Below are positions 1 through 10,490 of a stretch of 64,000 bases of DNA, one piece after another. Made by a program: the position numbers and the translations under genes. Origin of the DNA: Procambarus clarkii. Its lineage: Eukaryota; Arthropoda; Malacostraca; Decapoda; Cambaridae. Within the stretch, counting starts at the first letter, position 1. Each line of letters starts with the position of its first letter. The stretch spans positions 30,902,029 to 30,966,028 of the forward strand of contig NC_091181.1 in NCBI RefSeq assembly GCF_040958095.1. The letters run 5' to 3'. Under the pieces are notes generated by a model that saw nothing but the letters and a program-made list of their open reading frames with translations, searched no databases and was not told the DNA's origin.

Positions 1-538
1 AGAGAACGGAGCATTGTATCGCCGATATTATTTGCGTGAGGCAACCCCCGCTGATGACGTCACAAGCTAGGTAGCCAGCCCATGTTTCTGTAACACTCGT
101 TACATCCTGAAGTATTTAATTATCACTTTATTAATGCTTTTAAATACTTAACCCTTTACTTTTTAGGTAGATTAAAGTTGAAGCAGAATGTCATAAGCAA
201 GGATGGTGTGCTGAATAAAGATGATTTACTAAGTGGATGGCACCTTTAGCTGATCCCTTCCTGTCATTGGCTGTTGTGTGAATGTCAACAAAGAGTTTCT
301 ACCAATGATATGCCATTGTTTATACACCCCATACCATCTGTGGGCGGAGCTTGGAACCTCCTACCCGAGCACAACAACCCGCCTTATGGGTTGCTGTTTG
401 GCTATTTATAGTGCGTTGGAAAAAAGAGAGATGGCGTTAGTGGTATTTTGTGGGGTAATTTGTTATAAGTGTAATTTGATGTCAACAGATGGCGTAAGCT
501 GTATCTTATGGCCACTATTAACCTGCCAGTTGATAGTG
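1..538. repeat. Duplicated 0.73 kb unit, copy 1, left part
   Basis: This stretch is almost the same as 6082-6620, with only a few single-base differences seen by eye. The unit resumes at 3156 after the LINE insertion and loses similarity to copy 2 near 3345. No convincing gene is in it; a short open frame at 278-595 has no recognisable domain. A stretch near 316-345 resembles the 3' end of the LINE fragments at 3899 and 6808, so the unit may itself carry old LINE sequence. The unit could be a tandem segmental duplication or a pair of terminal repeats. The window begins inside or at the edge of it, so its left limit is unknown. Confidence 0.85.
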
Positions 539-3051
539 AAAGAACAGCTTCATATCAGCTTCCTGCAATGGTCCGAAGGCAGCAAGAACACTTAAAACAA
601 GAGAGGATGACAGTCATTCATGAGGGCTTAGCTATAAATGACGAATGTGACTGTCCCTTCACCGAACAGGAACTAAGCAGAGCCAAAAAGGGTGGTAAGG
701 ACACTGCACCAGGTGCTGATAACATTACATACTCAATGATCGCACATGCAGGTCCTGCTGGAGACCGAGGGATGTTGGACGTCATCAATGCGTCTTGGCA
801 GCAAGGCAAACTACCGCCCTCTTGGAAGAAAGCAGACATCATACCGATTCCTAAGCCGAATGAACCTGGCAATTACAGACCCATTTCCTTAACATCATGC
901 GTTAGTAAAACTGCAGAACGGATGGTCTTAAATAGGCTACTGTGGAAGACTGGAGACCTTCATAAACACATATTTGGCTTCACTAGAGGTGTAGGTACTG
1001 CCAACTGCATAGCAACATTACTAGGAACAGTTAACTCTGGTCCAGCTATAGTGGTCTTCCTTGATCTGGAAAAAGCATTTGAACTTGCAAGCCCGCCAGC
1101 AATACTACACACCTTAGTTAAAAAAGGTGTGAGGGGGAAAATGCTAGCATGGATTCAAGATTACCTAAGTCACAGGTATGCCAGAGTAAAGTTGCAAGGA
1201 CAAGTGTCGGACTACCACTTGCACGAGAATGGGACTCCACAAGGAGGAGTCCTCAGTCCTAGTCTTTTTAACATCCTTATGGAAAACCTTGTTACCATGT
1301 CCTTTACAGAAGGGGTTACATTGCTCAGCTATGCTGATGATCTAGCATTAGTCGTTACGGGTCCTTCACTTCTAAATAAAGCTCAAGGTGCTTTAGATCA
1401 GGTGACATCTGAATGCAGTGTTTTAGGGCTAAAAATATCTGCACAGAAGTCTAAGGCGATGAGACTAGGTGGCAAGGCTCCAGACAGGCACCTACGCATT
1501 CAGGACATTAACCTTCAGTGGGTTCCACAATATCGATATCTCGGAGTGTGGATTGATTTTAAGATGCCATTCAATAAGCAAATTCAATATCTAAAGGAGA
1601 AAGCAAAGTCACGAATAAATATAATGAGAGCAATCACAGGGCCCCGTCTAGGAGCGGGACACAGAGTGTTGAGAATGTTTTACATACACGCCGTTCGTTC
1701 CCTGGTTGATTATGCAGCACCTGCCTTACTCACTCTTTCTCCTGGTCAGTGGGCAAACGTTGAGGTTCTTCAAAATGATGCATTGCGAGTCATAACAGGT
1801 GCTCCCGGATGGACTAAAATCCTGAACCTAAGACTAGAGACGAAGCTAACGTCGATTGAAGTAAGGGTAAAGGGGATTGCTGCGTGCATGCTGACCAAGA
1901 TATTGACTAGACCTAGAATCAGTTCACTTAAAGATTTGATCACTGGAGCACTAACTCTGGACAGAAGAGCCTCCAATAGCAACAGGTGGACCCATTGTGC
2001 GATAAACGCCATCGATACGTTCGATATGGCAAACACAGTCACTGAGAGGGGTGTCGACGACATACATGCAGACTTTGTTATACAAGCCCCTTGGGAATCT
2101 CTGCCAGCAGACTTTCAGATTATGGCTCTTGACGGAAAGAAGACCCAGACACATCCTCATCTGCTACGTCACATTGCACAGATGCATATAGAAGCAAGCA
2201 TGGCATCCGACAGCTTCACTTACTTCACGGATGGGTCAGTAGACCAGCAGGGACAGGAAACCGGAGCTGCAGTTAAAGCAGGAAACTCTGTATATAGTTG
2301 GAGGCTCTCAAATGGGTGTTCGACTTTACAGACTGAGATGCTGGCCATTCAAAAGGCTTTGGAACATGCTCTTGCTGAACACCGCCAACATGTTATCGTC
2401 CATACAGATTCGAGAACCGCCATTGAAACCTTGCAACAGGAACACATATGTGATAACATCCATCTGATCACCAATGTCTTATCGTTCATGCACACACTCC
2501 ACCGACAAGGCCGACGGGTGCTTATCAACTGGGTGCCAAGTCATGTGGGACTATTAGGTAATGACATTGCAGACGAAGCTGCAAAACTTGCTACTAAGAG
2601 GAGGAATGTAGACATTTCCATACCACCGAGTCTCTCCCAGATGAAGAAAGTGATTCGAAACAGAGCAATGCGAAGGCTGTACAGTGACCACGACGCAGCA
2701 GTTGCAACATCAGGATCTGCGGGTTGGTACAAGAATTCCACCAACTACGAACCACTTAGTTTGATGAAAGGGGGCAGTAGAACAACAGAAGTGCACTTAC
2801 ATCGCATCAGGCTTGGATACCCATGTGCATGGGAAATAGGCTTACGGGTTCCGGAAGGTGAGAGGAAATGTCAACACTGTGGAGAAATGCCCGACAGACC
2901 ACTGGAACATTATCTAACACAGTGCACAGTTACAAACCCGTTAAGATTTCACCTTCGATTCGACAGAGCAGAGGAAGTTGTTAAACACATATGGCAAAAT
3001 CTCACTGTAGCGACCATACGGGTCATACATACTCATCCTCCGCCCAGGTAA
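508..3051 (+). CDS. LINE ORF2 remnant: reverse transcriptase-RNase H
   Basis: An 847-codon open frame. The first ten or so codons, including the ATG at 508, are host flank, and the LINE part starts at 539. Reverse transcriptase motifs occur in order: APGADN, IIPIPKPNEPGNYRPISL, FLDLEKAF, GTPQGGVLSPSLFN and the catalytic YADD near 1331. An RNase H domain follows: YFTDGS (about 2221), the TEMLAI glutamate, HTDSR and GNDIADEAAK (about 2559). WVPSHVG is also present. The C-terminus has a CxxC...HxxxxC motif (about 2875-2930), usual for arthropod LINE ORF2. All visible catalytic acids are present, but endonuclease and ORF1 are absent. Function: target-primed reverse transcription in the parental element; this copy alone should not move autonomously. 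Confidence 0.93.
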   Translation: MATINLPVDSERTASYQLPAMVRRQQEHLKQERMTVIHEGLAINDECDCPFTEQELSRAKKGGKDTAPGADNITYSMIAHAGPAGDRGMLDVINASWQQGKLPPSWKKADIIPIPKPNEPGNYRPISLTSCVSKTAERMVLNRLLWKTGDLHKHIFGFTRGVGTANCIATLLGTVNSGPAIVVFLDLEKAFELASPPAILHTLVKKGVRGKMLAWIQDYLSHRYARVKLQGQVSDYHLHENGTPQGGVLSPSLFNILMENLVTMSFTEGVTLLSYADDLALVVTGPSLLNKAQGALDQVTSECSVLGLKISAQKSKAMRLGGKAPDRHLRIQDINLQWVPQYRYLGVWIDFKMPFNKQIQYLKEKAKSRINIMRAITGPRLGAGHRVLRMFYIHAVRSLVDYAAPALLTLSPGQWANVEVLQNDALRVITGAPGWTKILNLRLETKLTSIEVRVKGIAACMLTKILTRPRISSLKDLITGALTLDRRASNSNRWTHCAINAIDTFDMANTVTERGVDDIHADFVIQAPWESLPADFQIMALDGKKTQTHPHLLRHIAQMHIEASMASDSFTYFTDGSVDQQGQETGAAVKAGNSVYSWRLSNGCSTLQTEMLAIQKALEHALAEHRQHVIVHTDSRTAIETLQQEHICDNIHLITNVLSFMHTLHRQGRRVLINWVPSHVGLLGNDIADEAAKLATKRRNVDISIPPSLSQMKKVIRNRAMRRLYSDHDAAVATSGSAGWYKNSTNYEPLSLMKGGSRTTEVHLHRIRLGYPCAWEIGLRVPEGERKCQHCGEMPDRPLEHYLTQCTVTNPLRFHLRFDRAEEVVKHIWQNLTVATIRVIHTHPPPR
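529..538. repeat. Left target-site duplication of the 539-3145 LINE
   Basis: Sequence gttgatagtg, repeated exactly at 3146-3155 after the poly-A. It is present once in the uninterrupted copy at 6611-6620. Confidence 0.95.
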
Positions 3052-3145
3052 ACCAGAAACGAGCATCACTTAGTGGGCCAGCCAGAGGCTTAGGGCCCGC
3101 GCAGGATTATCCCTGCTAAAAAGAAAAAAAAAAAAAAAAAAAAAA
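539..3145 (+). mobile_element. 5'-truncated non-LTR retrotransposon with poly-A tail
   Basis: The element encodes reverse transcriptase and RNase H but no apurinic endonuclease, so the 5' part is missing. It ends in a run of about 23 A. The 10-bp sequence gttgatagtg lies on both sides (529-538 and 3146-3155) and occurs once at the empty site in copy 2 of the host unit (6611-6620). This defines the insertion to the base. The RNase H domain plus a terminal zinc-knuckle-like motif suggests the I/Loa/Jockey part of the LINE tree; the exact clade is uncertain. The open frame implies a recent insertion. Confidence 0.95.
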
Positions 3146-3155
3146 GTTGATAGTG
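3146..3155. repeat. Right target-site duplication of the 539-3145 LINE
   Basis: Sequence gttgatagtg directly follows the A tail, then the host unit resumes with ttctcgtctgccgac as in copy 2. Confidence 0.95.
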
Positions 3156-3345
3156 TTCTCGTCTGCCGACAGATGGCATCAGCTGTATCATTATTACTTC
3201 CGAATTCCTTTTAAACACTGATCCACAAATCCCGTAGCTTATTATGATAAGATTTTATACTATTCTGGTATTAGATAACAATTAATTTTCTTTTATCTAC
3301 TGTTGAGAATATCATAATATATCGTCTGCTTAGGATGTACTGATC
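3156..3345. repeat. Duplicated unit, copy 1, right part
   Basis: Matches 6621-6808 with a handful of differences. Beyond about 3345 the two copies diverge, because copy 2 is joined there to a LINE fragment. Confidence 0.8.
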
Positions 3346-3898
3346 TTTGTTGAGATGGCCGTAATATTATTAAAACAACAAATGATGCATAAAATAACAG
3401 CATTTCATACCAAAAATACTTTGATATCTTGAAATTTGGTAGTAAATTCCAATCTAGTAATCTCCTATGACGAAACTGTACTGTGTTCGCTTTAGCCGGG
3501 CATACTGTATATAATAGTTAATGATAAATCATTGTGTAGGGGACAGGCAGCCAGTGTATATATACAAGTTAGGCTTATACAGGTCCCACAAAGGTGGAAG
3601 TATGGAGTAAGACTGGGTGCTGCCGGCGCTGAACTTTATCACCCTTACAAACACAATTTTTTGTTAAATCTTCACAAGGAAGAACAACTGTAAATGTTGG
3701 AATAGCTTATTACAACATACAAGCTAAAGAGACCAGTTCAGAAACTGAGGAAATAAAGCTGCCGAAAAGAAACATTACAAAGTGCACTCAAGCAGAGTGG
3801 TAGACATTCTGGCCAAAACAGGAATTTCACACTGATCTTAATGCTGATATGTTGATGTGATTATCATAATATAAAGATGTTAAGGCAGGTTGGTTTAG
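3346..3898. other. No gene recognised
   Basis: AT-rich sequence with stops in all frames and no domain or repeat that I recognise. Confidence 0.5.
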
Positions 3899-4050
3899 TT
3901 CATTTATTATGCACCCCATACCCATCTAGTGGGCGGTAGCGGAAAGGGTTACAGAGGCACATAACGGGCTCAGGGACTGAACCCCACAATTTATTTAGCT
4001 AAGCAAGTTACAATCTTGATGAGCTAGTTACAAAATTCAATAGACATCGT
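3899..4050 (-). repeat. LINE 3' end fragment (minus strand)
   Basis: Begins with ttattatgcaccccatac and carries the block tgggcggt...ttacagaggcacataa. The same block is at 6811, 12118 and 55196. At 6811 and 12118 it lies just beyond the C-terminal coding part of a minus-strand LINE ORF2, so it is the 3' untranslated end of that family. Confidence 0.7.
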
Positions 4051-4227
4051 CACATTAGGAAAGCCTTTATATATATTAAATAATATAAGGACAAATTAAA
4101 AGAATCTAACATAATATGTTTCTCACGTGGCCCCCCAAAATGAGGTGATTTGATAAAATATCTATGCCCAAGATTACCGTCATAGTGCCGTCGGGATGAT
4201 GGGCAAATAGCCTCGGCTACCATCATC

Positions 4228-4350
4228 TTATGTACGGTCGTGATAGTCGAGTGGTTAAGGTCTCCTGTACACCAATTGCATGGTGCTCTTGGCAGTATGG
4301 GTTCGAGTCACTTATGGTGTGTGAGTTTTTAGTTTCATATATGCCTGGGG
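4228..4350 (+). mobile_element. tRNA-derived SINE head
   Basis: Contains an A-box-like TAGTCGAGTGG and a B-box-like GGTTCGAGTC about 60 bases later, the internal RNA polymerase III promoter of a tRNA. There is no acceptor-stem pairing or CCA context for a working tRNA gene. It continues into non-tRNA sequence and then the AT array. Confidence 0.65.
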
Positions 4351-4366
4351 ACCATTCAGGCTTGTT

Positions 4367-4481
<115 letters not shown>

Positions 4482-4499
4482 GCTGCTTTTTCAGTCATG

Positions 4500-4738
4500 T
4501 TTCCCCTTTTTTTATCTTTATTTGTATTTGTTCTCAACACTTTTTATTCTTTATGCTCAATTAGTATTAAGTTCTAGATATTAATGTTTTTCTTGCCCGA
4601 AACGCATTGCGTAACAGTGGCTTTAAGCATTGTATGTACTGGCTCTATCTATATATCAATCCAATTAATATAACATCACTTGTATGTATGTACCTTACCT
4701 GAATAAACATATTTATTTATTTATTTATTTATATATAT
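4500..4738 (+). repeat. LINE 3' end with (TTTA)n tail
   Basis: Contains the motif tgcccgaaacgcattgcgta followed by agtggcttta, which recurs in many LINE and SINE tails of this window. It then has ttacctgaataaacat and ends in a (TTTA)n run. This layout is typical of the 3' untranslated end of a non-LTR element on the plus strand; no coding part is left. Confidence 0.7.
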
Positions 4739-5289
4739 ATACTTAGTATTAAAACCCTAACGTAAGACTATTAACAGTTAAAATCTTCTAGTTAACAGGC
4801 ATATAGTTATTGAATGAAGTTGAGTGATGTGATGGGCTTCATAACAACGACGCCCGACAGTGTTTACACTTCGCATCTGAAGGCCCACAAACATGGTCGA
4901 ACGCACAAAACACTTGACTGTGGCCAGTTTTTGGGTAGACTCCTATTACATTTACTGTGTGATTGTTGTACTAATATATAAACGCTTAACATGTAATATT
5001 TATTAATAAAAGCGAAGTCAGAAGCTACACGCCTGTCTCTACATGTCTTATGTGTTAATTTTGGGCGCTCTTGTACTTGTGCGCTAGCTGGCGTTCACAA
5101 CTGATCTCGCTAGCAAGGACTAGATTTAGTCAATCATAATGATAATAATGTGCATTTATTTAGGGAAATAATTTTTTGGGTCCACTCAGAAATAATCGAA
5201 ACATTATAATAATTAATTTATGTTGTATTAAAAATATAAATAAAACCCATGATTACTCTAAATATGAACACTAGAAAACCTTCAATACC
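4739..5289. other. No gene recognised
   Basis: AT-rich, stop-dense sequence between two retroelement fragments; nothing recognisable. Confidence 0.45.
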
Positions 5290-5710
5290 ACAGGGAAACT
5301 TCGCATCTACTGCAGATACATCGATAATATATACGTATGTGTGAAAACCCTCCTGGAATTGTAGCGATTAAAGGGTCTACTTATCCGCAACTCAGTGCCT
5401 AACTTTACTCATGAACTAGGCATGATGGTACACACCCTTTCCTCCATGTCTACGTGAGAACCTAAAACAACTTTCACCACAGAAGATTATACTAAACCCA
5501 TCAACACTGGAATGTGTATGAATGGTCAGACAGATAGATATAAGAATAGTGTATTAAACGCAATTATACTCAGAGCCCTTACTCAGTGTGCTGACTGGTA
5601 TAAAATCTACAAGGAACTGGAAAAAAACCTTCAAGTATTAGGAACACAAATTGAGAAGTCAACACCCGTATCAGAAGATATTTAGAAAAAAATGTATAAC
5701 ACGCTTTCCA
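5290..5710 (+). pseudogene. Penelope-like element fragment (decayed)
   Basis: Conceptual translation shows a decayed form of the CRYVDDIF catalytic motif near 5310-5330. Downstream are blocks like those that follow reverse transcriptase in Penelope-like elements (NFTHELG, then ILRALTQCADWYKIYKELE near 5570-5630). Several frame changes and stops separate the blocks. A second copy of the last block is at 7604-7775. No GIY-YIG endonuclease was seen. Confidence 0.65.
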
Positions 5711-6081
5711 TAAAACTATTACAAAATCCACTATGAGCTCTTTTTAATGGCAGCCTTTAGCTATTTTGTGTCACAATTGTTATATCTCATACTTTTAATA
5801 ATCATAGTAACCGAAATATTCATATATTTTATATACACGAGATGAAACAGCAAGCCATAAGCTAGATCTGTGTGTCGCTCCTGAAGACGTCAGTAAGGAG
5901 ACGGACTTTTAGCAAGTACCTTCCTGTGATTGGCTGTTGCTGGGAATGGCAACACTCTTTCTATAATTAAATGCAAACTAAGAAATACGTCTTTTTGCAC
6001 AACAATATCTTTATTTCAAACACAACCTCTTCGTTTTGTACAAGACAGAAATTTCCATCTAACTGAATAATTTAGTACAAT
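5711..6081. other. Spacer with a diverged relative of the duplicated unit
   Basis: About 5905-5970 (ccttcctgtgattggctgtt and the following bases) resembles positions 255-300 of the duplicated unit, so a third, older copy fragment is likely. No gene was seen. Confidence 0.45.
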
Positions 6082-6808
6082 AAGAGAACGGAGCATTGTA
6101 TCGCCGATATTATTTGCGTGAGGCAACCCCCGCTGATGACGTCACAAGCTAGGTAGCCAGCCCATGTTTCTGTAACACTCGTTACATCCTGAAGTATTTA
6201 ATTATCACTTTATTAATGCTTTTAAATACTTAACCCTTTACTTTTTAGGTAGATTAAAGTTGAAGCAGAATGTCATAAGTAAGGATGGTGTGCTGAATAA
6301 AGATGATTTACTAAGTGGATGGCACCTTTAGCTGATCCCTTCCTGTCATTGGCTGTTGTGTGAATGTCAACAAAGAGTTTCTACCAATGATATGCCATTG
6401 TTTATACACCCCATACCATCTGTGGGCGGAGCTTGGAACCTCCTACCCGAGCACAACAACCCGCCTTATGGGTTGCTGTTTGGCTATTTATAGTGCGTTG
6501 GAAAAAAGAGAGATGGCGTTAGTGGTATTTTGTGGGGTAATTTGTTATAAGTGTAATTTGATGTCAACAGATGTCGTAAGCTGTATCTTATGGCCACTAT
6601 TAACCTGCCAGTTGATAGTGTTCTCGTCTGCCGACAGATGGCATCAGCTGTATCATTATTACTTCCGAATTCCTTTTAAACACTGATCCACAAATCCCGT
6701 AGCTTATTATGATAAGATTTTATACTATTCTGGTATTAGATAACAATTAATTTTCTTGTATCTACTGTTGAGAATATCATTATATAACGTCTGCTTAGGA
6801 TGTACTGT
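6082..6808. repeat. Duplicated 0.73 kb unit, copy 2 (uninterrupted)
   Basis: Starts agagaacggagcattgtatc as at position 1 and preserves the unoccupied LINE target at 6611-6620. It ends where a minus-strand LINE 3' end begins. High identity to copy 1 indicates a recent duplication. Confidence 0.88.
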
Positions 6809-7603
6809 TCTTTATTATGCACCCCATACCCATCCCGTGGGCGGTGGTGTAATGGATTACAGAGGCACATAATCGGTTCAGGAACTGAACCCTCTAGTTC
6901 GTTTAGCTAAGCAAATAACAATCTTTTGACGCTAGTTACAAAACTATTAATGTTATATATACATGTACATATGCATACGTATACAAATATACATGCACAT
7001 ATATATTTAATCACCCACACAAATACACACATCAATAATCTTTTGTCACAAGTGATCAACAAGAGGCTCACAACAGTCACTATAGAAGGCACTTTACATC
7101 TATGGTGAGTCACACAGTTACTAGTCTTGCTGCACACCCACCCAACTGGGCGGCAGCTTTACAGTCATGTGCATGCATTACTTACAGTAAGCAAATTTTG
7201 GATACTTCGCTATGATTTCGGGCAGAACATCATTATGAATGAAGTACTTACATATTTCTTGGACACTATTGATGGTGTTATCTCTAAATTCCGCGATTTT
7301 TTCACATTCCATTATATAATGACGCAAAGTATGCGAATAGTTCTGCTGACAGAGTTTACATTTAGTTAAATCTACATCAGCAGATGTTACAAATTCCCAG
7401 AAGTACTTATAGCCAAGCCTAAGCCTAGCAGTGGTAACATTTAGAAGTCTGCTAACCTTATTAGATGATCCATAGACGTGCGGTACTTCCTGCATAATAG
7501 AATGATGATATATGGAGTAACTGGTGTGAATTTCACTTTGCCTCAAGTTTGCGAAATTTAGTTGAGATTCCCGGAATATTACTGCTCTCCGGCTGCTCAA
7601 AGG
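6809..7603 (-). pseudogene. 5'-truncated LINE fragment, ORF2 C-terminus and 3' UTR
   Basis: On the minus strand an open frame (7600 to 7178) ends with LRLGYKYFWEF and a CKLC...HTLRHYIMEC zinc-knuckle-like motif. This matches the layout of the ORF2 C-terminus in the full-length LINE at 28097-31756, but from a different family. Its 3' untranslated part runs to about 6809, where ttattatgcaccccatac marks the tail. Reverse transcriptase and everything upstream are missing. Confidence 0.8.
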
Positions 7604-7790
7604 CAGTCATAAGAATAGTGTAATAGACGCAATTGTACTCAGAGCCCTTACTTATTGTTCTTGCTGGTATAAAATCTACAAGGAACTAGAGAAAAGCCTT
7701 CAAGTATTAGGTACACGAATTGAGAAGTCAGCACCCATATCAGAAGATATTTAGAAAAATTGTATAACACGCTTTCCATTAGGAACTGCT
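7604..7790 (+). pseudogene. Penelope-like element fragment
   Basis: Closely similar to 5543-5710 (ATAAGAATAGTGTA..., then acgctttccat). It translates in part to AIVLRALTYCSCWYKIYKELE, a block found downstream of reverse transcriptase in Penelope-like elements. It is broken and short. Confidence 0.6.
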
Positions 7791-8489
7791 TTCCATTTGT
7801 AGGTAGTAACTAAGTGATTGTAACCTATCCACCGCTGCCCACTGGATGGGGGGCGGTGTGCAGGACAAACATGTCAATTGTGACTTTAGCTCTCCACATA
7901 TGTCAGTTGCTTAATTTAGAAACTGTGCTTGTGATATATCTCGAACCCATTGATGATGTGACGACTTATACTGAATTTTGTAACTAGCTCATCTGACCCC
8001 TTCCAGGTGCTATATAGTTGTAATGGCTTGGCGTTTCCCCGCCTCCCTCATAGTTCCCTTCATGTATGCAAATGTTGTTCTGTGTATGCTCACCTAAAAA
8101 ATTACAAGATTATGAAGGTTGATGCAATTTTTCAATTTGATGAAGACAAGGCGGATGATATCTAATGACCCGTCAATGTCTTGAGAAACATTGAGTAAAA
8201 ACCCCACGAAGATGCGTTTCATAATCTTTATCTGTAGTGAAAATGCACAGCTGTTGTACGTAGTTGTGGGAAGATGGGAGTGTGTGCATGACACAGGAAG
8301 GGTGACACGGGAGAAGTGGCACTGGAAGGGTGACATGGGAGGGGCGACACGGGGGGGGGGGGGGACACTATTCTCACTGCTGTGTCAGCTTACCCTTACC
8401 CTTGCCTTGAGTACTGATCTCACAGCTGTGGCAGCTTATCCTTCAGATGCATGAGTTCGTATCCCACCGCTGCCACCAATTGTAGCAAC
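7791..8489. other. No gene recognised
   Basis: Mixed sequence with a G run near 8352-8364 and purine-rich short repeats (gggtgacacggga type) at 8290-8365. No domain is seen in the short open frames. Confidence 0.45.
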
Positions 8490-8505
8490 CTATGTATGTT
8501 TATAT

Positions 8506-8536
<31 letters not shown>

Positions 8537-8940
8537 TATATATACAAGAAGGTACATTGGGTTTGTGAGAATACATTGGATAGTACAGTATTTACATTCT
8601 TGTAAAGCCACCAGTACGCACAGCGTTTCGGGCAGGTCCTTAATCTAGCAGATAATTTTAAGTAGGTAATTTCAATCAGAATTGATAAATGATAAAGATA
8701 CATTACAAGAGAAAAATGAGATGAGAGAGATAAGTAGGTATATTAAAGCATATTGTTATATTAAAGCTCTGATTGATTACATTGACAGCTTGATTAGTAA
8801 TTTAAACAAGGTTAATAGACACCATACAGCAGATTGACAGCACATATAAGACAGCAATGATCACAATGGTAAAGATGTTCAGATTGGGTACATATGATGC
8901 TTGTTTCTTGGAATGTATTGATACCATGCCCGTTGCTTAA
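8490..8940 (-). repeat. LINE 3' UTR fragment with (TTTA)n
   Basis: A (TTTA)n run at about 8503-8537 is followed, in minus orientation, by the shared tail motif (cttgtaaagccaccagtacgcacagcgtttcgggcag, 8599-8635). This is the mirror of 4593-4737, so it is the 3' end of the same LINE group on the other strand. Confidence 0.65.
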
Positions 8941-8952
8941 TGCTTGTACCTA

Positions 8953-9182
8953 GGAAGCCGATCGGCCGAGCGGACAGCACGCTGGACTTGTGATCCCGGG
9001 CGCCGGCAAGAAACAATGGGCAGAGTTTCTTGTATCCTATGCCCCTGTTACTTAGCAGTAAAATAGGTACCTGGGTGTTAGTCAGCTGTCATGGGCTGCT
9101 TCCTGGGGGTGGAGGCCTGGTCGAGGACCGGGCCGCGGGGACACTAAAGCCCTGAAATCATCTCAAGATAACCTCAAGATAT
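8953..9182 (+). mobile_element. tRNA-derived SINE, family A
   Basis: The head has ggccgagcggacagcacgc (A-box-like). The body follows: gggcagagtttctt, taaaataggtacctgggtg, gggctgcttcctgggggtgg. It ends tctcaagataacctcaagat. A near-complete copy in the other direction is at 51969-52205. The 3' end abuts the Penelope-like fragment directly. Confidence 0.85.
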
Positions 9183-10140
9183 ACCTTAGGTCGTTCCTGA
9201 TGTATGTTTGCAACGTAGACACTTGATCTCTTGCAAATGGCAGCACGGAACTCTGCTCAAATGCCTCCTTTAGCTCCTGCAGATGTCTGACATCAGGTAC
9301 CTGTGTGAAAATGTCGTCAACATACCTGCAGTATATGGCCGGTTTCAAGTTCATGTCGACTAAGACTTTTTGCTCGATGGTACCCATGTAGAAGTTTGCA
9401 AACAGGACACCTAGGGGAGAACCCATGGCGACCCCATCTACTTGCTTATACATGTGCCCATCCGGGCTCAAGAAGGATGCCTCTTTAGTACAAGCTTGGA
9501 GTAGTTTCCTCAGAATATTTTCTGGTATGTCAAGAGGAGTACAGGCTGGATCACGATACACTCTGTCGGCTATCATCCCGATTGTCTCGTCCACAGGTAC
9601 GTTGGTAAACAGCGATTCTACGTCCAACGAGGCTCTTATCCCTGTGGCCCGTGTGCCCCGCAGTAAGTCAACAAATTCCTTTGGAGACTTCAGGCTGAAG
9701 GCGCAGGGAACATAAGGAGTCAGCAGGCCGTTGAGTCGCTTCGCCAGTCTGTACGTGGGTGTGGGTATCTGGCTAATGATTGGCCGAAGTGGGTTTCCAG
9801 GCTTGTGTGTCTTGACATTTCCATATGCATATCCAGGTTTATATTCCCCAATGATCTTTGGCAGGTGGAGTCCGGATTTCTTGGCGTTCACAGTTTCGAT
9901 CAGTTTGTTGACCTTTGCTTTTAATTCGGCTGTAGTGTCCTTCGTTACCCTTTGGAACTTAGTTTGGTCAGAGAGTATGATGTTCATTTTCGCCAGATAT
10001 TCGTCTTTTTTAAGAATGACATATATTGGCGACTTGTCACCTCTCCTGACAACTATCTCCTTGTTCTCACGAAGGCTTATGCAATATAGAAGCATCAAGA
10101 AATATGGACCAATAGGCTTTCTACAAACACTTCTATTCAA
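9163..10140 (-). CDS. Penelope-like reverse transcriptase (truncated)
   Basis: A 325-codon open frame on the minus strand. Motifs in order: YGNVKTHKPG, NPLRPIIS, SLDVESLFTNVP, VDGVAMGSPLGVLFANFYM and CRYVDDIF. These are the signature of Penelope-like element reverse transcriptases, which belong to neither LTR nor ordinary LINE groups. The C-terminal GIY-YIG endonuclease is absent because the frame runs out at the SINE boundary near 9181. The N-terminal side beyond about 10100 enters a repeat. The open frame suggests modest age, but the piece cannot be autonomous. Confidence 0.85.
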   Translation of the reverse strand: MNRSVCRKPIGPYFLMLLYCISLRENKEIVVRRGDKSPIYVILKKDEYLAKMNIILSDQTKFQRVTKDTTAELKAKVNKLIETVNAKKSGLHLPKIIGEYKPGYAYGNVKTHKPGNPLRPIISQIPTPTYRLAKRLNGLLTPYVPCAFSLKSPKEFVDLLRGTRATGIRASLDVESLFTNVPVDETIGMIADRVYRDPACTPLDIPENILRKLLQACTKEASFLSPDGHMYKQVDGVAMGSPLGVLFANFYMGTIEQKVLVDMNLKPAIYCRYVDDIFTQVPDVRHLQELKEAFEQSSVLPFARDQVSTLQTYIRNDLRYILRLS

Positions 10141-10154
10141 TACCCATTGTTTCG

Positions 10155-10250
10155 TGTTCTGTCTTGTGTTGATGAAATTAATACCCTATTAATGCCACCT
10201 CTTGTTCTGTCTTGTGTTGATGAAATTAATACCCTATTAATGCCACCTCA
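10155..10250. repeat. Two tandem 47-bp units
   Basis: The block beginning tgttctgtcttgtgttgatg and ending ttaatgccacct occurs twice back to back. The wider sequence resembles 40295-40530 and belongs to a dispersed retroelement of this genome. Confidence 0.7.
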
Positions 10251-10309
10251 CCCCATCCACCTCACTCAAATGTAGATATAAAATCGGAGATGCGTAAGTT
10301 CTATTCACA

Positions 10310-10490
10310 CCATTTGGTCACCACTTGGTCCGGGAGACATCTCCCGTCACGCAGGGTGCAGTTGCGCCTCCACAGATCTTTAGTATCATCTTTTGATACT
10401 GGTAATGGCTCGAAAGGGCCACCACTTACGGGCTATTCATGCCCGAGCCACCTCTTGGGTGGCTTAATCTTCATCAATCAATCAATCAGT
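10310..10490 (+). mobile_element. Hairpin-rich short element, type B (long copy)
   Basis: A string of stem-loops occurs in order: GGGAG/CTCCC (10331-10344), AGTATCA/TTGATACT (10382-10400), CGGGC/GCCCG (10429-10445) and AGCCACC/GGTGGCT (10446-10464). The tail is (ATCA)n-like, aatcttcatcaatcaatcaa. The last two stems and the tail recur in minus orientation at 40697-40752. There is no open frame. It looks like a small structured-RNA retroposon; no family name is known to me. Confidence 0.65.
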
